From NCBI GenBank assembly GCA_022813625.1, contig JAKLMB010000020.1, positions 434,001 through 498,000 of the forward strand: a stretch of DNA of 64,000 nt. Reading direction: 5' to 3'. The notes beneath the pieces were generated by a model. That model saw only the letters and a program-made list of their open reading frames with translations. It was not told the DNA's origin and made no database searches. The first letter of the stretch is position 1. Each line of letters starts with the position of its first letter. Origin of the DNA: Aaosphaeria pasadenensis (lineage: Eukaryota; Ascomycota; Dothideomycetes; Pleosporales). The position numbers and the translations under genes were made by a program. Of the stretch, positions 22,028 through 32,262 are shown piece after piece.

Positions 22028-24100
22028 ATGACGACCACACACACGCGCATCGCCCAAACCTCCAAAGAGGCGCAGAAAGAGTACAAGAAGAAGAGTCATG
22101 GCACCTACATCCCGCAAGGCCAGATGCGCCAGCTGGAGCGCGGAGTCGTGCTGGACGAACGCGCGGCCAAGTTCCGCGAGCAGGAGCGCCGGAAGCGGCT
22201 CGCGAAGCAGAAGCGGGAGGAGAAGGAACGGAAGGAGCAGGCGATAAGGAAGCAGTTGGGTGTGGGGCTCGCGACGCAGTTGATCGGGTACTCGCATACG
22301 CAGGCGAGGATGAAGAGTGGGATGGAGGCGTTTCTGGGGTTTAGGAAGAAGAAGGAAGAGGAGGATAAGGAGAAGGAGAGGGAGACGAATAAGCAGCTTG
22401 AAGATTTGGCAGAGGAATTGGATAAGGAGCCTTGGGATAATGAGGATGAGGTCGGTGCAGTGGTAGATTTGGCGATTGGGACACCTGAGAAGCCGAAGGC
22501 AAATCCGGAGGACCAGCTGTTCGATGAAGTCGGCATGGTGCTTGATCTGGCGACAGTGCCACTTGAGTTACCGAAGGCGAATGCGGAGGACCAGCTGTTC
22601 GATGAGGATCTAGATGATGACGCACTACTCGAGGCTCACGATACGTTTGTTTCTGATTCTCCAGAAAAGCCAAGGGAAATCCCGCCTATTCCTACACCGA
22701 CGCCTGTCCGAGGATCGGCACCGACAAAGAATATAATCTCACCTCAGAAACAATCTCCAATCAAAGAGGGTGTGGATTTTACTCGCCTCCATGGTCCAAT
22801 TAATAAAGTCATCGAAAATTCACTAGCTGCGTTGCCAGAGCCCCTGATCGAACTTTTGTCTGTCGATACATCAATGAATGCGCCCAAATGGGAGCCATCC
22901 GCATCGCTACTTCATAAATTAAACCCCCTCGGATTGCCACCTCACCGACTGCGGATCAAGATTGGATGCACATTAACCGTCCTTCGTGATCTCAATTGTA
23001 GCAGCCAGATATCAAAGAGTAGTCATCTTCGAGTTCTGCGGTTGCACAACGAAAGACTCGAATGTCTTGTTCTCGATGGCCAATTGGAGGGTACAAAGAC
23101 GATCCTTACCCGCTTTCCATTTACAGCAAACTATAGAAACGACAATCAGTGTCCCTTTCGAAGGATGCAATATCCGGTCCGCGTAGCTACAGACTTCCAT
23201 TATCCCGGCGCAGTTCAATCAGATAAAGAACCAAGATTCAAGCAACCCTTGAAATCAGCTCCATCAGCAAACCCGATCAGGAGCTTTAAGAAGCCTCCAA
23301 TCCCAGCCACTGCAATTAAAGCAAACATAAATCCAAACCCGATCTTTAAACGACCAAATTTACCAGCGTCAAAGACAAGGGCGGCACCGCCGGTGCTCAA
23401 ATCCACTGAGCAGGCATCGGTGCCCATAGATCTCGATATCTTTGACTTCCTAGACAGTGCAACGCAAATTGCACGCGATCTTTCTTCGGACGATACGCCT
23501 TCGTCGCCAAGCAAGCCTTTTTCCAACAGGGTTGATTTGAAAGCTCCCGCAGTGCAGGAGCCAGTCCGAGAGTGTAGCTTCGACATGGACGACTTGGACT
23601 TTAGTACCGATGACTTGGAGGACATCTTACAACCAGAGACATCATCAAAATCAATTGACGCCCATCAGCCTCCGCAACAGATAGGCACGGCAGTAGCGGC
23701 GCCAGGACAGCCACTACCGTCGAGCACTAGACCCATGAAGTCGCCTGGCCAAACGGGAGCTCCCAATAAAACTCCGTCCACGGCTCTACGAATGGCTCCT
23801 CCACCTTTAAATTCGAAGCGAAAAGCAGATAGTCCTCTTGCACAACCACCGCCAAAACGACCACCCGCCAGACCACCATCTCATACGGAAAGCGAACGCC
23901 CTCGTATAAGTTCCGTGACGAAATCTAAACCTACGATGGCACGAGGGTCAACTGATACATGTCGTTCATTCCCTAAAACAATATATCAACCACCACCGCC
24001 CCAGTCATATCCCTCATTTAGTGAGTTTGGGCTATCGACCCAGGAAGCGGTTTCATTCTTCGACGACGACGATTTTTCATCACCCACAATATCTGTATGA
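22028..24100 (+). CDS. Nuclear-type protein with Pif1 2B-like domain but no helicase core
   Basis: Single exon, 690 residues, ATG at 22028. The N-terminus is a long charged coiled coil (about residues 30-125). Residues 142-193 are two adjacent 26-residue copies ending in PEDQLFDE/AEDQLFDE. Residues about 300-390 (LPPHRLRIKIGCTLTVLRDL, then HLRVLRL, LECLVLDGQLEGTKTILTRF and PFRRMQYPVRVA) match the C-terminal 2B block of Pif1-family helicases. That block normally reads LPPHKLxLKxGxPVMLLRNL ... NGTRL ... PFxRRQFPVxLAF. No Walker A or other helicase motif is present. The rest is disordered and rich in Pro/Ser, with basic patches. A DNA-repair or replication accessory role is possible but unproven. 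Confidence 0.75.
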   Translation: MTTTHTRIAQTSKEAQKEYKKKSHGTYIPQGQMRQLERGVVLDERAAKFREQERRKRLAKQKREEKERKEQAIRKQLGVGLATQLIGYSHTQARMKSGMEAFLGFRKKKEEEDKEKERETNKQLEDLAEELDKEPWDNEDEVGAVVDLAIGTPEKPKANPEDQLFDEVGMVLDLATVPLELPKANAEDQLFDEDLDDDALLEAHDTFVSDSPEKPREIPPIPTPTPVRGSAPTKNIISPQKQSPIKEGVDFTRLHGPINKVIENSLAALPEPLIELLSVDTSMNAPKWEPSASLLHKLNPLGLPPHRLRIKIGCTLTVLRDLNCSSQISKSSHLRVLRLHNERLECLVLDGQLEGTKTILTRFPFTANYRNDNQCPFRRMQYPVRVATDFHYPGAVQSDKEPRFKQPLKSAPSANPIRSFKKPPIPATAIKANINPNPIFKRPNLPASKTRAAPPVLKSTEQASVPIDLDIFDFLDSATQIARDLSSDDTPSSPSKPFSNRVDLKAPAVQEPVRECSFDMDDLDFSTDDLEDILQPETSSKSIDAHQPPQQIGTAVAAPGQPLPSSTRPMKSPGQTGAPNKTPSTALRMAPPPLNSKRKADSPLAQPPPKRPPARPPSHTESERPRISSVTKSKPTMARGSTDTCRSFPKTIYQPPPPQSYPSFSEFGLSTQEAVSFFDDDDFSSPTISV
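22451..22606 (+). repeat. 78-bp tandem duplication inside the Pif1-2B-like gene
   Basis: Units 22451-22528 and 22529-22606 encode 26-residue copies with 18 identical positions. Both end with an EDQLFDE acidic motif, which could be a short interaction motif. The period is a multiple of three, so the frame is kept. Confidence 0.85.
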
Positions 24101-24489
24101 ATGGGTTTGCGTAGCTTATCTGCAATGGTGCTTGGGGTGGAATCACGGTGTTGGGCTTGGTTTTGGAGTTGGAATACCCCTGGGAAATCTTTGGAATGAA
24201 TTGGACGGATTGATGAAATGGGAGGTTCTGGACAGCGTACTACAAGACTGTAGGATTTTGGCACCGTAGGTCGGTTATACATAACGGTCCTTTGGCCTTT
24301 TTGGCCTTCACGTAACGAAGACGTATAGCCAATACAATCAGCTTCTCATGCACCATCTCTTCGCTGACATGCAACAGCAAAATCTCCACGTATGTTATCA
24401 TAAAATATGTATGACTGTCAATTGATGAACATGAGAAGAAAACGCTATAATTCGCCACCAATCTATATAATCGAAACACCCTCCCAAGT
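24101..24489. other. 3' intergenic region between convergent genes
   Basis: These 389 bases lie between the stop codons of the Pif1-2B-like gene (+) and the APH-like kinase (-). I see nothing beyond expected 3' untranslated sequence. Confidence 0.6.
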
Positions 24490-25722
24490 CTACAGACTCG
24501 CCCTCGCAGCCTGTCCCCCCTTCACCCTCCCCACCAACGCCCACGCCATCTCCGCCGACGGCCCCCTCTCCAGTCCGACCCTCTTCGCCTGCTCCGAACT
24601 CGCCTGCCTAACCGCGTACCTACTCGCAATGCCCTGAAAGATGATGGCGTCCCTCCACATCGCGAACGCCATGCTCCAGTCCAACTCATTGCCCGGGTGC
24701 CAGCCCGCGACCTCGGCGTACCACTGCACGGCCTGCTCGGGCGTGGGCAGACCCGGCGTGGAGGACCCGGGCGCGAAGTTCTTGTGCGAATGGTGTCGGT
24801 CCGGGGAGAATGCTGTTACGGTCCAGGGAGCGATGAGGTTGGAGAGGTCGGAGAGGGGGTGCCCTATTGTTGCCATTTCCCAACTAAATCAACATATTAG
24901 CATATATATCAACCATGGGCTGTATGTTTGGGGGTGACATACTCTAAAATGCCAATAACCCTCGGTTCCGTCTTGTGGAAAACCAAATTATCAATCTTAT
25001 AATCCCCATGAATCGGCACGCCCCGATCCCTCGGCTGCCTCCTCTCCTCCTCAAAGAACCTCTTAAGCTCCCCCATGTGCGGAATCTCGCCGACCTCCTC
25101 CCCCGTCTCCACGTCCTTCGTCCTCGCCTGTGCATCTCCCAGCTGCGTGAACGTCTTAATCTGCCGATTGTAAAACCCCCGCGGCTTCCCGAACGTCTCG
25201 AGACCTATCGCCTTGGGGTCCAGACGGTGCAGTTTCGCGAGCGTGCGCACGGCATCGTGCCACATTTCCGTGCGGTCCTGGGGCGAGGCGTCGGGAAAGG
25301 AGGGGTCGGTCACGATGCGGCCGTCGAGGAACTGCATTATGTAGAAGGGGCTGCCGACGACGCTGGAGTCTTCGCAGAGGCAGTAGACCTTGGGGACGGG
25401 GACGTCGGTGGATTGTAGCGCGGAGAGGATCCGGTACTCGCGCTCGACTTTGTGGGCGGTTTTGCTGACGAGTTTGCCTGGGGGCTTCTTGCGCATGACG
25501 AACTTTGAGGAGGTGGAGTCGGTGATTTGGTAGGTTGGGTTGGATTGCCCGAAGCCGAACTGGGGAGGGGTGTTAGTTGATGTCCTGTATTCGGTTTTTG
25601 TTTGAACTGTAAAAGATACTGACCTGTTTTAAGGTTATGGGCGTTTTGATTTCAGGGACATTCTGGGTGATGTAGCGCTCAAAGGACGCAATGTCAATTG
25701 GCTGTCGCACAGGGCCCGCCAT
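24490..25722 (-). CDS. Aminoglycoside-phosphotransferase-fold kinase, ACAD10/11 N-terminal-domain type
   Basis: Three exons, 25624..25722, 24943..25559 and 24490..24883, give 369 residues. The introns are 64 and 59 bases. The early [12 protein letters not shown], the [12 protein letters not shown] lysine block, the Brenner loop [14 protein letters not shown], and [17 protein letters not shown] (made by splicing exon 2 to exon 3) are diagnostic of the APH family branch that forms the N-terminal half of animal ACAD10 and ACAD11. There the domain phosphorylates 4-hydroxyacyl-CoA as the first step of removing the hydroxyl group. Here it is a separate protein. The companion acyl-CoA dehydrogenase lies 3 kb away (28723-30135) on the same strand. 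No PTS1 is seen: it ends in ASL. A CCGAGG element (25922-25927) lies 200 bases upstream. Confidence 0.88.
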
Positions 25723-26884
25723 TGTCGATATGCTGGAGTTTTACGACAACTGGTTTTAAGTATCGATTTGCTATCTGGACATGTGTATTCAATACTTGTT
25801 AAAGGAAGAATTGAGCAAGGTAAAGCTTGAAAAGAAAAAAAATAGTTGCAGTTACAGATCGGGAATCCGACGGCAACATAGCGGTAGAGAGAGTAGTAGT
25901 TGGTTCACCAAAGCCGATAAGCCGAGGTGTGGGGAGCTCTGGAGCTGGGGAAGCTTCTCCGCATTATTGGGGCCAGAACATAGCGCAAAGAGAGATACGA
26001 TAGATTTTGTGAGATCTGCTAGTAGTCGGATACGGGATTTATTAGCCGTGGAATTGTATTTACAAACAAGGTTAGAGTCTACAACGTTTCACATAGTAAT
26101 TTTGTATAGACATAGGCATTATCGTAATTTCTCACACCTCTCTCAACATCCAGCTAGTATTACATAGGGAGGGAGGACCTCGAATATCCTCTCATCCAAC
26201 GCTCCGCCTGTTTGCTCCGACCTTCCTTCTTTTGACCACGTTTCTCTGCTTGTCATGCACATTGATTCAGGCATCCGTCGCAGAATATTAGCCATTGCCT
26301 TTTCCAAAGTTCGCACAGAGTGAGATCTTCGGATCTTCAAAATGCATCAGTGCCTTAGGCAAATGTCTCAGGTAAATCAAATATATAAGCATGAAATTCT
26401 TGCCTAATTAGAGTGGCCTGCATCCCCGTGTAACGGAAATCCACCGCCGCGGAACACCATCGACAACGACTTCTCATCTCCACGACACCAACAACGAGAA
26501 TTTATCATATCGATATTCGTCCATGGACATCTGAAACGGGGCGTACCTCCTGCTACAGCTAATGCCTCACAGACCGTGTTATTTAGTAGCCGACTTCCAT
26601 AGCGGCTGATTCATAAAAAGCTGATTCATCGCGAGCCGCTTCAGCAGAATAAGCAACATCACGTGGTCGTGAACCTCCAGCAACATCGTCAATATAGAGT
26701 CATGATAAACGATCATCATATCGCTAACTCTTTCATGTCATTAATACCATCAGACCTTAAGAAACTCTTCAGGAGGATACTCCAACAATCATTAGACCCA
26801 TAACCCGATCCAGAATGGAAGATTCGAACTTTTCAAAGAAATTGGGGTCGAAAGACATGCTCGACCCCTGATAGATCAACGATC
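25723..26884. other. Promoter region of the APH-like kinase, then gene-free DNA
   Basis: The first 250 bases upstream of the kinase contain CCGAGG (25922-25927) and TGGGGAGCTCTGG (25930-25942). The remainder, up to the 3' end of the membrane-protein gene, is AT-richer with no credible gene. Confidence 0.5.
25922..25927 (-). promoter_or_regulatory. CCTCGG (FarA/FarB-type) element upstream of APH-like kinase
   Basis: CCGAGG on the + strand reads CCTCGG in the direction of the kinase gene, 200 bases before its ATG. CCTCGG is the core recognised by the fatty-acid regulators FarA/FarB in Aspergillus nidulans. Regulation here is inferred from the sequence alone. Confidence 0.4.
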
Positions 26885-28081
26885 CTACAAAGGCAATGTA
26901 TGCTCGCGGGGATGCGACTTCCCATTCTCAGGCATGAGCCGCACCATCTCATGTCCAGTCTCGATGGACCCACTCAAACTCTTCTCCTGCACCTTCGGCA
27001 CCTCACGCATACCATGTATCTCGAAAGCCAAGACCACCCTGCAAACAAGCGTCCCCGTAAACACCAGACCAATCATCCAGATGGCGCTCCACATCGGGAC
27101 GAACAGGACCGTCGAGAGAACGATGATGCCGTAGATGACATCGGCCCAGATGCAGAGCTTGATCAGCCAGTTGAGGAATTGATAGAGATAGCCATTCTGG
27201 AGTTTGATTTCCTCTCCGATGTCGTCCGCGAAGGCACAGGGGGTGAATTCTTTTCGGAGGAGGGAGAGGAACGTGGTTTTGCCCTGTGGGCGTGTCGATG
27301 CGGCATCGTCTGCCGAAGGAGGAGCGCGGCACCAAAACAGTTGCATGACGCCCAGAGAGTGTATGGGGATACCGAGGAAGACCCAGAGTAGCGGTGAAAA
27401 GGCTTCTAGGGTACCACCATACTGCCCCATCTGTGTGCTGATCAAGACGACGGCATAGAATGTCAGGCGGTAGAACTGATACACTACGTTTCCAGCGGCA
27501 GCCATAACGATAAGGTATTGCAGGAGAGAAACTATAGCGCTAAACCACCGCCGTGGGGTCCGCAGCCACATGGGCCAGAAAGGCGGCGCGTCCTGGACGA
27601 GATGGTTTTCCATACCCGTAGTCTCGTAGTCCAGAGCTGGACATGGCGACCCAATCGTTAGAAGCATCGCCAGAAGGGGTCTCCGTGTCGCGAGGACGGC
27701 GAGATCGCTGAATTTCGGGCCGACCAGTTGCAGTACCCCGGGAAGGAGACCAAGCATGACGGCCACGGTGCCAAATTCAGACTTTGTGACCTCGTTGGCC
27801 TTGCCGAGTATACCTGTGTGGGCGGCTGGGTCAGCGGAAAACTTTTAGTTGGCTAGGCTCGCGTTGGTTGACGTACAGTCAATGAGCGCGGTTGCATTTG
27901 AATTCATCTTTTGCTTGTTGAGAGTTTGGTATGCCTCCCAGCATTCTTTCTCTTCCGTGATTATCGCCCATTTGTTAAAGGTGGAAAAGTCTATGTGCCA
28001 GAGGTTGTTGCTATATGCGTACGCCGACGATGCAAGTGCAAGGAACAGGAAAAGACGTTGCGTGGGAACGAGAGAAGCCAT
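26885..28081 (-). CDS. Multi-pass membrane protein with signal peptide, function unknown
   Basis: Two exons, 27877..28081 and 26885..27813, give 377 residues. The 63-base intron has donor GTACGT and acceptor CACAG. The N-terminus is a signal peptide (LFLFLALASSAYA, probable cleavage near residue 22). It is followed by a short lumenal or extracellular part with NAT and NAS glycosylation sites and several Cys. About six membrane helices follow, for example VAVMLGLLPGVLQLVG, LLQYLIVMAAAGNVVY, LLWVFLGIPIHSLGVM and a long pair around IYGIIVLSTVLFVPM. The C-terminal tail is hydrophilic. I recognise a common fungal membrane-protein layout but no functional family. It sits between the kinase and the acyl-CoA dehydrogenase on the same strand. 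Confidence 0.75.
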
Positions 28082-28722
28082 TTTGGCACTTGAGGATCTG
28101 TCAAACGAATGTCTTGCTAGCTGCAAAAGAAGCTCTCGGAGTAAATATCGACAGAACTCATGAGCGTCTCCGACTCGCCTTTGTACCCATGATCTTGAAT
28201 CCTGAACAACTCACCAGCCGCGTGGGGGCCGATTTCCAGCCCTGTGTTGCATAAAGTCGCGAGATCCTTGGCAATACACAAGAATCAGTCCATGTTCGAT
28301 CCTTCACGCGAGGCGCACCGCGTTTCTTTTGACAAGCTCTGGGGGCCAATATCTTGTGTGCTCTTGAGTCTTCAGCATCTGGATAACCTACGCGAAAGCG
28401 AGCTGACCTAAGACTACAATGTGAATACCTCGTGGTGACCATGGCGGCTTCGGGCTATAATTACCTGAGATAACATATGTGAGTTGATCCTTCGGGTGGA
28501 ATTGCGTGGCTGGTGGACAGGGTAGGGATAACCGGGGTGGTCACACAGTCAATGCAGCAAGATAATTGAAATCCAAGTTACGGCCGAGTACAGGCTTCGT
28601 TATATCTCTATTGTCCAAAGGTTAACAATTTCTGAGACCCAAACATCCAAGCGCCCATACTACTTACCACACAGTATATACAGAACATGCAAATGCGACC
28701 AAATCTACAACTCTCTGTCCCC
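28082..28722. other. Intergenic region upstream of the membrane-protein gene
   Basis: It holds the promoter of the minus-strand membrane protein and the 3' end of the acyl-CoA dehydrogenase gene. No gene or known element is seen. Confidence 0.55.
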
Positions 28723-30135
28723 TCAGACAATCCCCCAAAACTCCTCCGGTTCAAGGTTCCATTTCTTACAAAGCTCCTTATATCTCTTCGTGTAGCCCGC
28801 CGCCCGCTCTCTAAACGCCTGTGCAGTTTTCATCTGGTCACGACCAACCTGGTGCCTATGGGCCGAGTCAGGCCCATCAGCAACCCTAACGAACCGTGCG
28901 TACGTCCACAACTCCGGTAGCGGTGTATGTTGCGTCAGGCCCTGTCCACCATATATCTGCATGGCCTCGTCGATGACCTTCATCAGCGCGTTGGGGACCA
29001 TAATCTTCGACTGTGCAATCGCATAGCGGCCCGCCTTATTGCCATGGAGATCCATAGTATCAGCCGCATTAAGCACAACAAGACGCATCGAGTCGATCGT
29101 CATCCGCATCTCAGCAATACGCTCGATATTGCTGTCAAACTCGCCGATGAACTTCCCCCTCGGCTTCTTATTCGGCTCGAAGCAGCGTACGAGCGCAAGT
29201 TCGTACGCCCGCTCTGCCTGCCCGACCAAACGCATGCAGTGATGGATCCGCCCGGGCCCGAGGCGCCCCTGTGCGATTTCGAACGCGCGGCCCGGCCCGA
29301 GAATGATGTTCTCGACGGGAACCCGCACGTCTTCGTAGATGTATTCGCCGTGGCCTTCGGGCGCCCAGTCGTAGCCCATGATGGTGAGGTTGCGGACCTG
29401 TTTGAGGCCCTTGGTCTTCGCGGGTACGACTAGGGTCGTGTGGCGGCGGAATCGGTCTGGGTTGTTGGGGTCCGAACAGCCCATTAGGACGAAGAGTTGC
29501 ATTTCTTCGTTGTACTGGCAGTTGCCGTAGAGCTTGCGGCCGTTGATGATGACTTCTTTGTCCGTGATCTCCATCTTGATGCCGATTTGCGTGGCGTCGG
29601 AGGAGGCGACGTCTGGCTCTGTCATGCTGTATGCTGAGGACATATCACCGTTCATCAAGGGATGGAGCCAGCGCTTTTTCTGCTCTGGAGTGCAGTACTT
29701 TGCGAGGAGTTCCATGTTACCCGTCTCGGGAGCATGGCAGTTCATTGTCTAGAGAGCGTTAGCATTCATTCGAGTTACTCGATTATTGAGTAGTATTACC
29801 TGTGCCGCCCAGTAGACTCGTCCCATAATCTCGGCACAGCAAGAATACTCGAGATTCGTCAAGCCGGGGCTCTCTTCAAAATGGTTCGGCAGGAATAGAT
29901 TGAAAAGGCCCTGCGCCTTTGCCTTCTGCCGAAGCTCATGGATGATGGCGGGCGTCTTCCATCGGTTGCCTTCCAATTGGGCTTTGTAAATGCGTTCGGC
30001 AGGTATGCATTCATTCTCAACCCAATCATAAACCTGCTGGATCTTTTCAATAGCAATGGGCCGGAGCTTCGACTTCACCCACGGCGGGATGCGGTCGAAT
30101 GCAGGATTGTTGTCCATCTTGATGTTTGAAGCCAT
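28723..30135 (-). CDS. Acyl-CoA dehydrogenase, ACAD10/11 type
   Basis: Two exons, 29800..30135 and 28723..29748, give 453 residues. The 51-base phase-0 intron joins VYWAAQ to TMNCHAPETGN. The protein shows AYSMTEPDVASSDA (flavin and substrate site), GHGEYIYEDVRVPVENIIL, a GRAFEIAQGRLGPGRIHH block and the C-terminal QIYGGQGLTQHTPLPELW. The TMNCHAPETGNMELL and RIHHCMRLVGQAERA stretches are characteristic of the ACAD10/ACAD11 and related fungal branch. The enzyme uses FAD and acts on acyl-CoA. In animals this domain works with a fused APH-like kinase on 4-hydroxyacyl-CoA. Here that kinase is encoded separately at 24490-25722. The gene is divergent from an esterase over 454 bases with two CCTCGG elements. 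No PTS1 is present. Confidence 0.92.
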
Positions 30136-30298
30136 GGTGGAGATTCAACAGCTATGTTTCTCCAATGTCGAACTCTCAATTGTTGTTCTGTTCAAATTCA
30201 CAAAAAGATCAATGTAGCATACAACAATTAAATTCAGGAAAAAGTACGATAGCTATAGCTTTGCTAAACCGAAAACAGCCTTCCGGCTAGATAGCTTT

Positions 30299-30304
30299 CC
30301 TCGG
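30299..30304 (+). promoter_or_regulatory. CCTCGG (FarA/FarB-type) element 1
   Basis: CCTCGG core, 164 bases from the dehydrogenase ATG and 286 bases from the esterase ATG. The binding factor is inferred from known Aspergillus sites. Confidence 0.45.
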
Positions 30305-30335
30305 TTTGGGGATTTGCGGGGGAGCATCTTTGGAC

Positions 30336-30341
30336 CCTCGG
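30336..30341 (+). promoter_or_regulatory. CCTCGG (FarA/FarB-type) element 2
   Basis: Second CCTCGG, 37 bases after the first and in the same orientation. Confidence 0.45.
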
Positions 30342-30589
30342 GTGTCGTTACGCGCCGGCTGCTTGGGAGCATTGCAACCCAGAACTCTTCCCTATTGGCC
30401 ACTTTCCCATTGCACGCCAACCATCCCCTAATTGGCTGTGGCTGGATCTGTCATGTTTACCCATCGTTTCCCTTGATGATTCAAAACGTTGGTGATTTAC
30501 TAAGCTCTTTTATTTACTATATGTGCCCCAATTGTTGCGATCATGGGAGATCTGCAAACTCTTTCTCAAAAACAATTTGAACGTTGGAA

Positions 30590-31717
30590 ATGGCAGCAGC
30601 ACAAGGATTCGCAAAACCGTGGGTAGAGGTGTGTAGAACCTCAACTATCCAGACAACATCAGATATTGACCCATCATCATAGTTCGAAGAGGAGCTAGGC
30701 GAACGTCCTCTCCTCCACGGACCAGTCCCCACCGCCATTGAAGAATTTGCTGCTCTAGGTGGAAGATTGTTCGCAAAATACACATTCCCTGCGCCAGACC
30801 CGGCCGTCAAGACGGAAGATCGAACGACGGAGGATGGCTTGAAAGTACGTGTGTACACGCCTGAAGGTTACTCGGGCGGGAAGCCAGTGGGCGTGTATTT
30901 CCATGGCGGTGGATGGGCACTAGGAAACATCGATAGCGACGATGCGTTGTGCAGGCAGATTGCGAAAAGTGGCGGCGTGGTGATTGTTTCGGTCGAATAT
31001 GGTCTTGCGCCTCAGAATGTGCATCCGGGCCTCATCAATGATTGTCTCAAGGGCTTTGAATGGACGTTGAAGAATGCGAAAGCGTTGGGTGGCGTTGAAG
31101 GCAAGATCTTTACTACTGGCGTCTCAGCTGGAGGTCACTTGTCCATTGTTACGGCTCTGAGAGCTATCGATGAAGGTTATGGAGATGCCCTGGTTGGTGT
31201 GGTAGCTCAGATTCCAGTGACGGTCCATCCAAAGGCAGTTCCCGAGGACCTCAAATCGAAGTACACATCGTACGAGGAGCATGCTGAAAATAGCATTGTC
31301 ACAAAAAGCGCTATGGAAGCCTTCTGGGGTACGTCTACGAGTATTATATCGCGTTACACAATGACGCCCAATGCTGACATATGCACAGATGCATTTGGGG
31401 CTCCTCCAAATGATCCATATGCCTCGCCTCTATTGCATACTAAGATTGGAGAACTCAAGAAAGTTTATCTCACTATAGATGGGCATGATACACTGAGAGA
31501 CGATGCACTTCTGTTCAAGCAGAAGCTTGATGAGTTGAAGTAAGTGTCACTGCTTTTTCCAATGGCTCTTTCTAATTACAACAGGGTACCATACAAGTCG
31601 GACTTCTACGAAGGATATCCTCACCACCACTGGACCTGGCCATCCCACAAGTTGGATGAACCAAGGAATGAATACAATGCCAATCTCGCAAAAGGAATTA
31701 AATTTGTAACTTCATGA
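30590..31717 (+). CDS. Alpha/beta-hydrolase esterase (HSL-like, HGGG type)
   Basis: Four exons, 30590..30628, 30683..31328, 31389..31539 and 31585..31717, give 322 residues. The third exon boundary is read as an intron (31329..31388, GTACGT...CACAG) although its 60 bases keep the frame open, because removal yields EAFWDAFGAPPNDPY, a good family match. The oxyanion-hole motif VYFHGGGWALG and the nucleophile GVSAGG (Ser) define the hormone-sensitive-lipase/arylesterase branch. IDGHDTLRDD carries the acid, and the C-terminal GYPHHHW the histidine. It is a probable carboxyl-ester or lactone hydrolase. No secretion or peroxisome signal is visible, so it is probably cytosolic. It shares its promoter with the acyl-CoA dehydrogenase. 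Confidence 0.88.
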
Positions 31718-32262
31718 CGTAGAGTAAACGAAGTATATAATGGGCAATTAGACTGGGACATAGACAATTAGCTAATAATGAATACACTGCATTAATATCC
31801 AATAAAGACACGGTCATGTCCATTGCCATATTCCGCTTTGAACGAGTCATCTAATTGTCTCCAAGGGACGATTATTCATGTTCCTGAGCTGCCTTGATCC
31901 TAATGATTCATGCTGTGCACTACCCCGCGTGCCCACACCTCCGGCCCCGCAGCACCCGTCCTGCCGTCTCCAACTATAAGCGTTGTCATACCATTGGAAT
32001 CTTCCATACAGTGCCTTGTCGGTGGTCCTTTTCCGCTCGGACATAGGTAGGAGTTTGTTTGCAGGTGTGTTCTTCATCACATTCTTGTGACGTGGATCCC
32101 ATGGAAGGAACCTGCATTCATCGTCTCAATTGTTTATAACCTGTAAACATTCTACTACACGAACTACGACGCATCTTACAGCTCTTATATATTAGTACTG
32201 TCCATCACAGTACTCACGTCTGCCCACCGTAAAGCATATTTCCATTAGTAGTTGTCGTCACA
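31718..32262. other. Intergenic region upstream of the zinc alcohol dehydrogenase
   Basis: This 545-base region lies between two + strand genes. No CCTCGG element and no credible gene are seen. Confidence 0.55.

Larger units (their letters stand above)
30136..30589. promoter_or_regulatory. Divergent promoter: acyl-CoA dehydrogenase (-) / esterase (+)
   Basis: This 454-base bidirectional region has two CCTCGG elements (30299-30304, 30336-30341) near its middle and two ATTGG (CCAAT-box) motifs (about 30394 and 30431). The layout suggests co-regulation of the two flanking genes. Confidence 0.6.

Noticed and set aside
31329..31388. Open 60-base stretch in the esterase read as coding
   Set aside because: It has intron borders (GTACGT, CACAG). 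Removing it restores the conserved FWDAFGAPP region, so it was treated as an intron.
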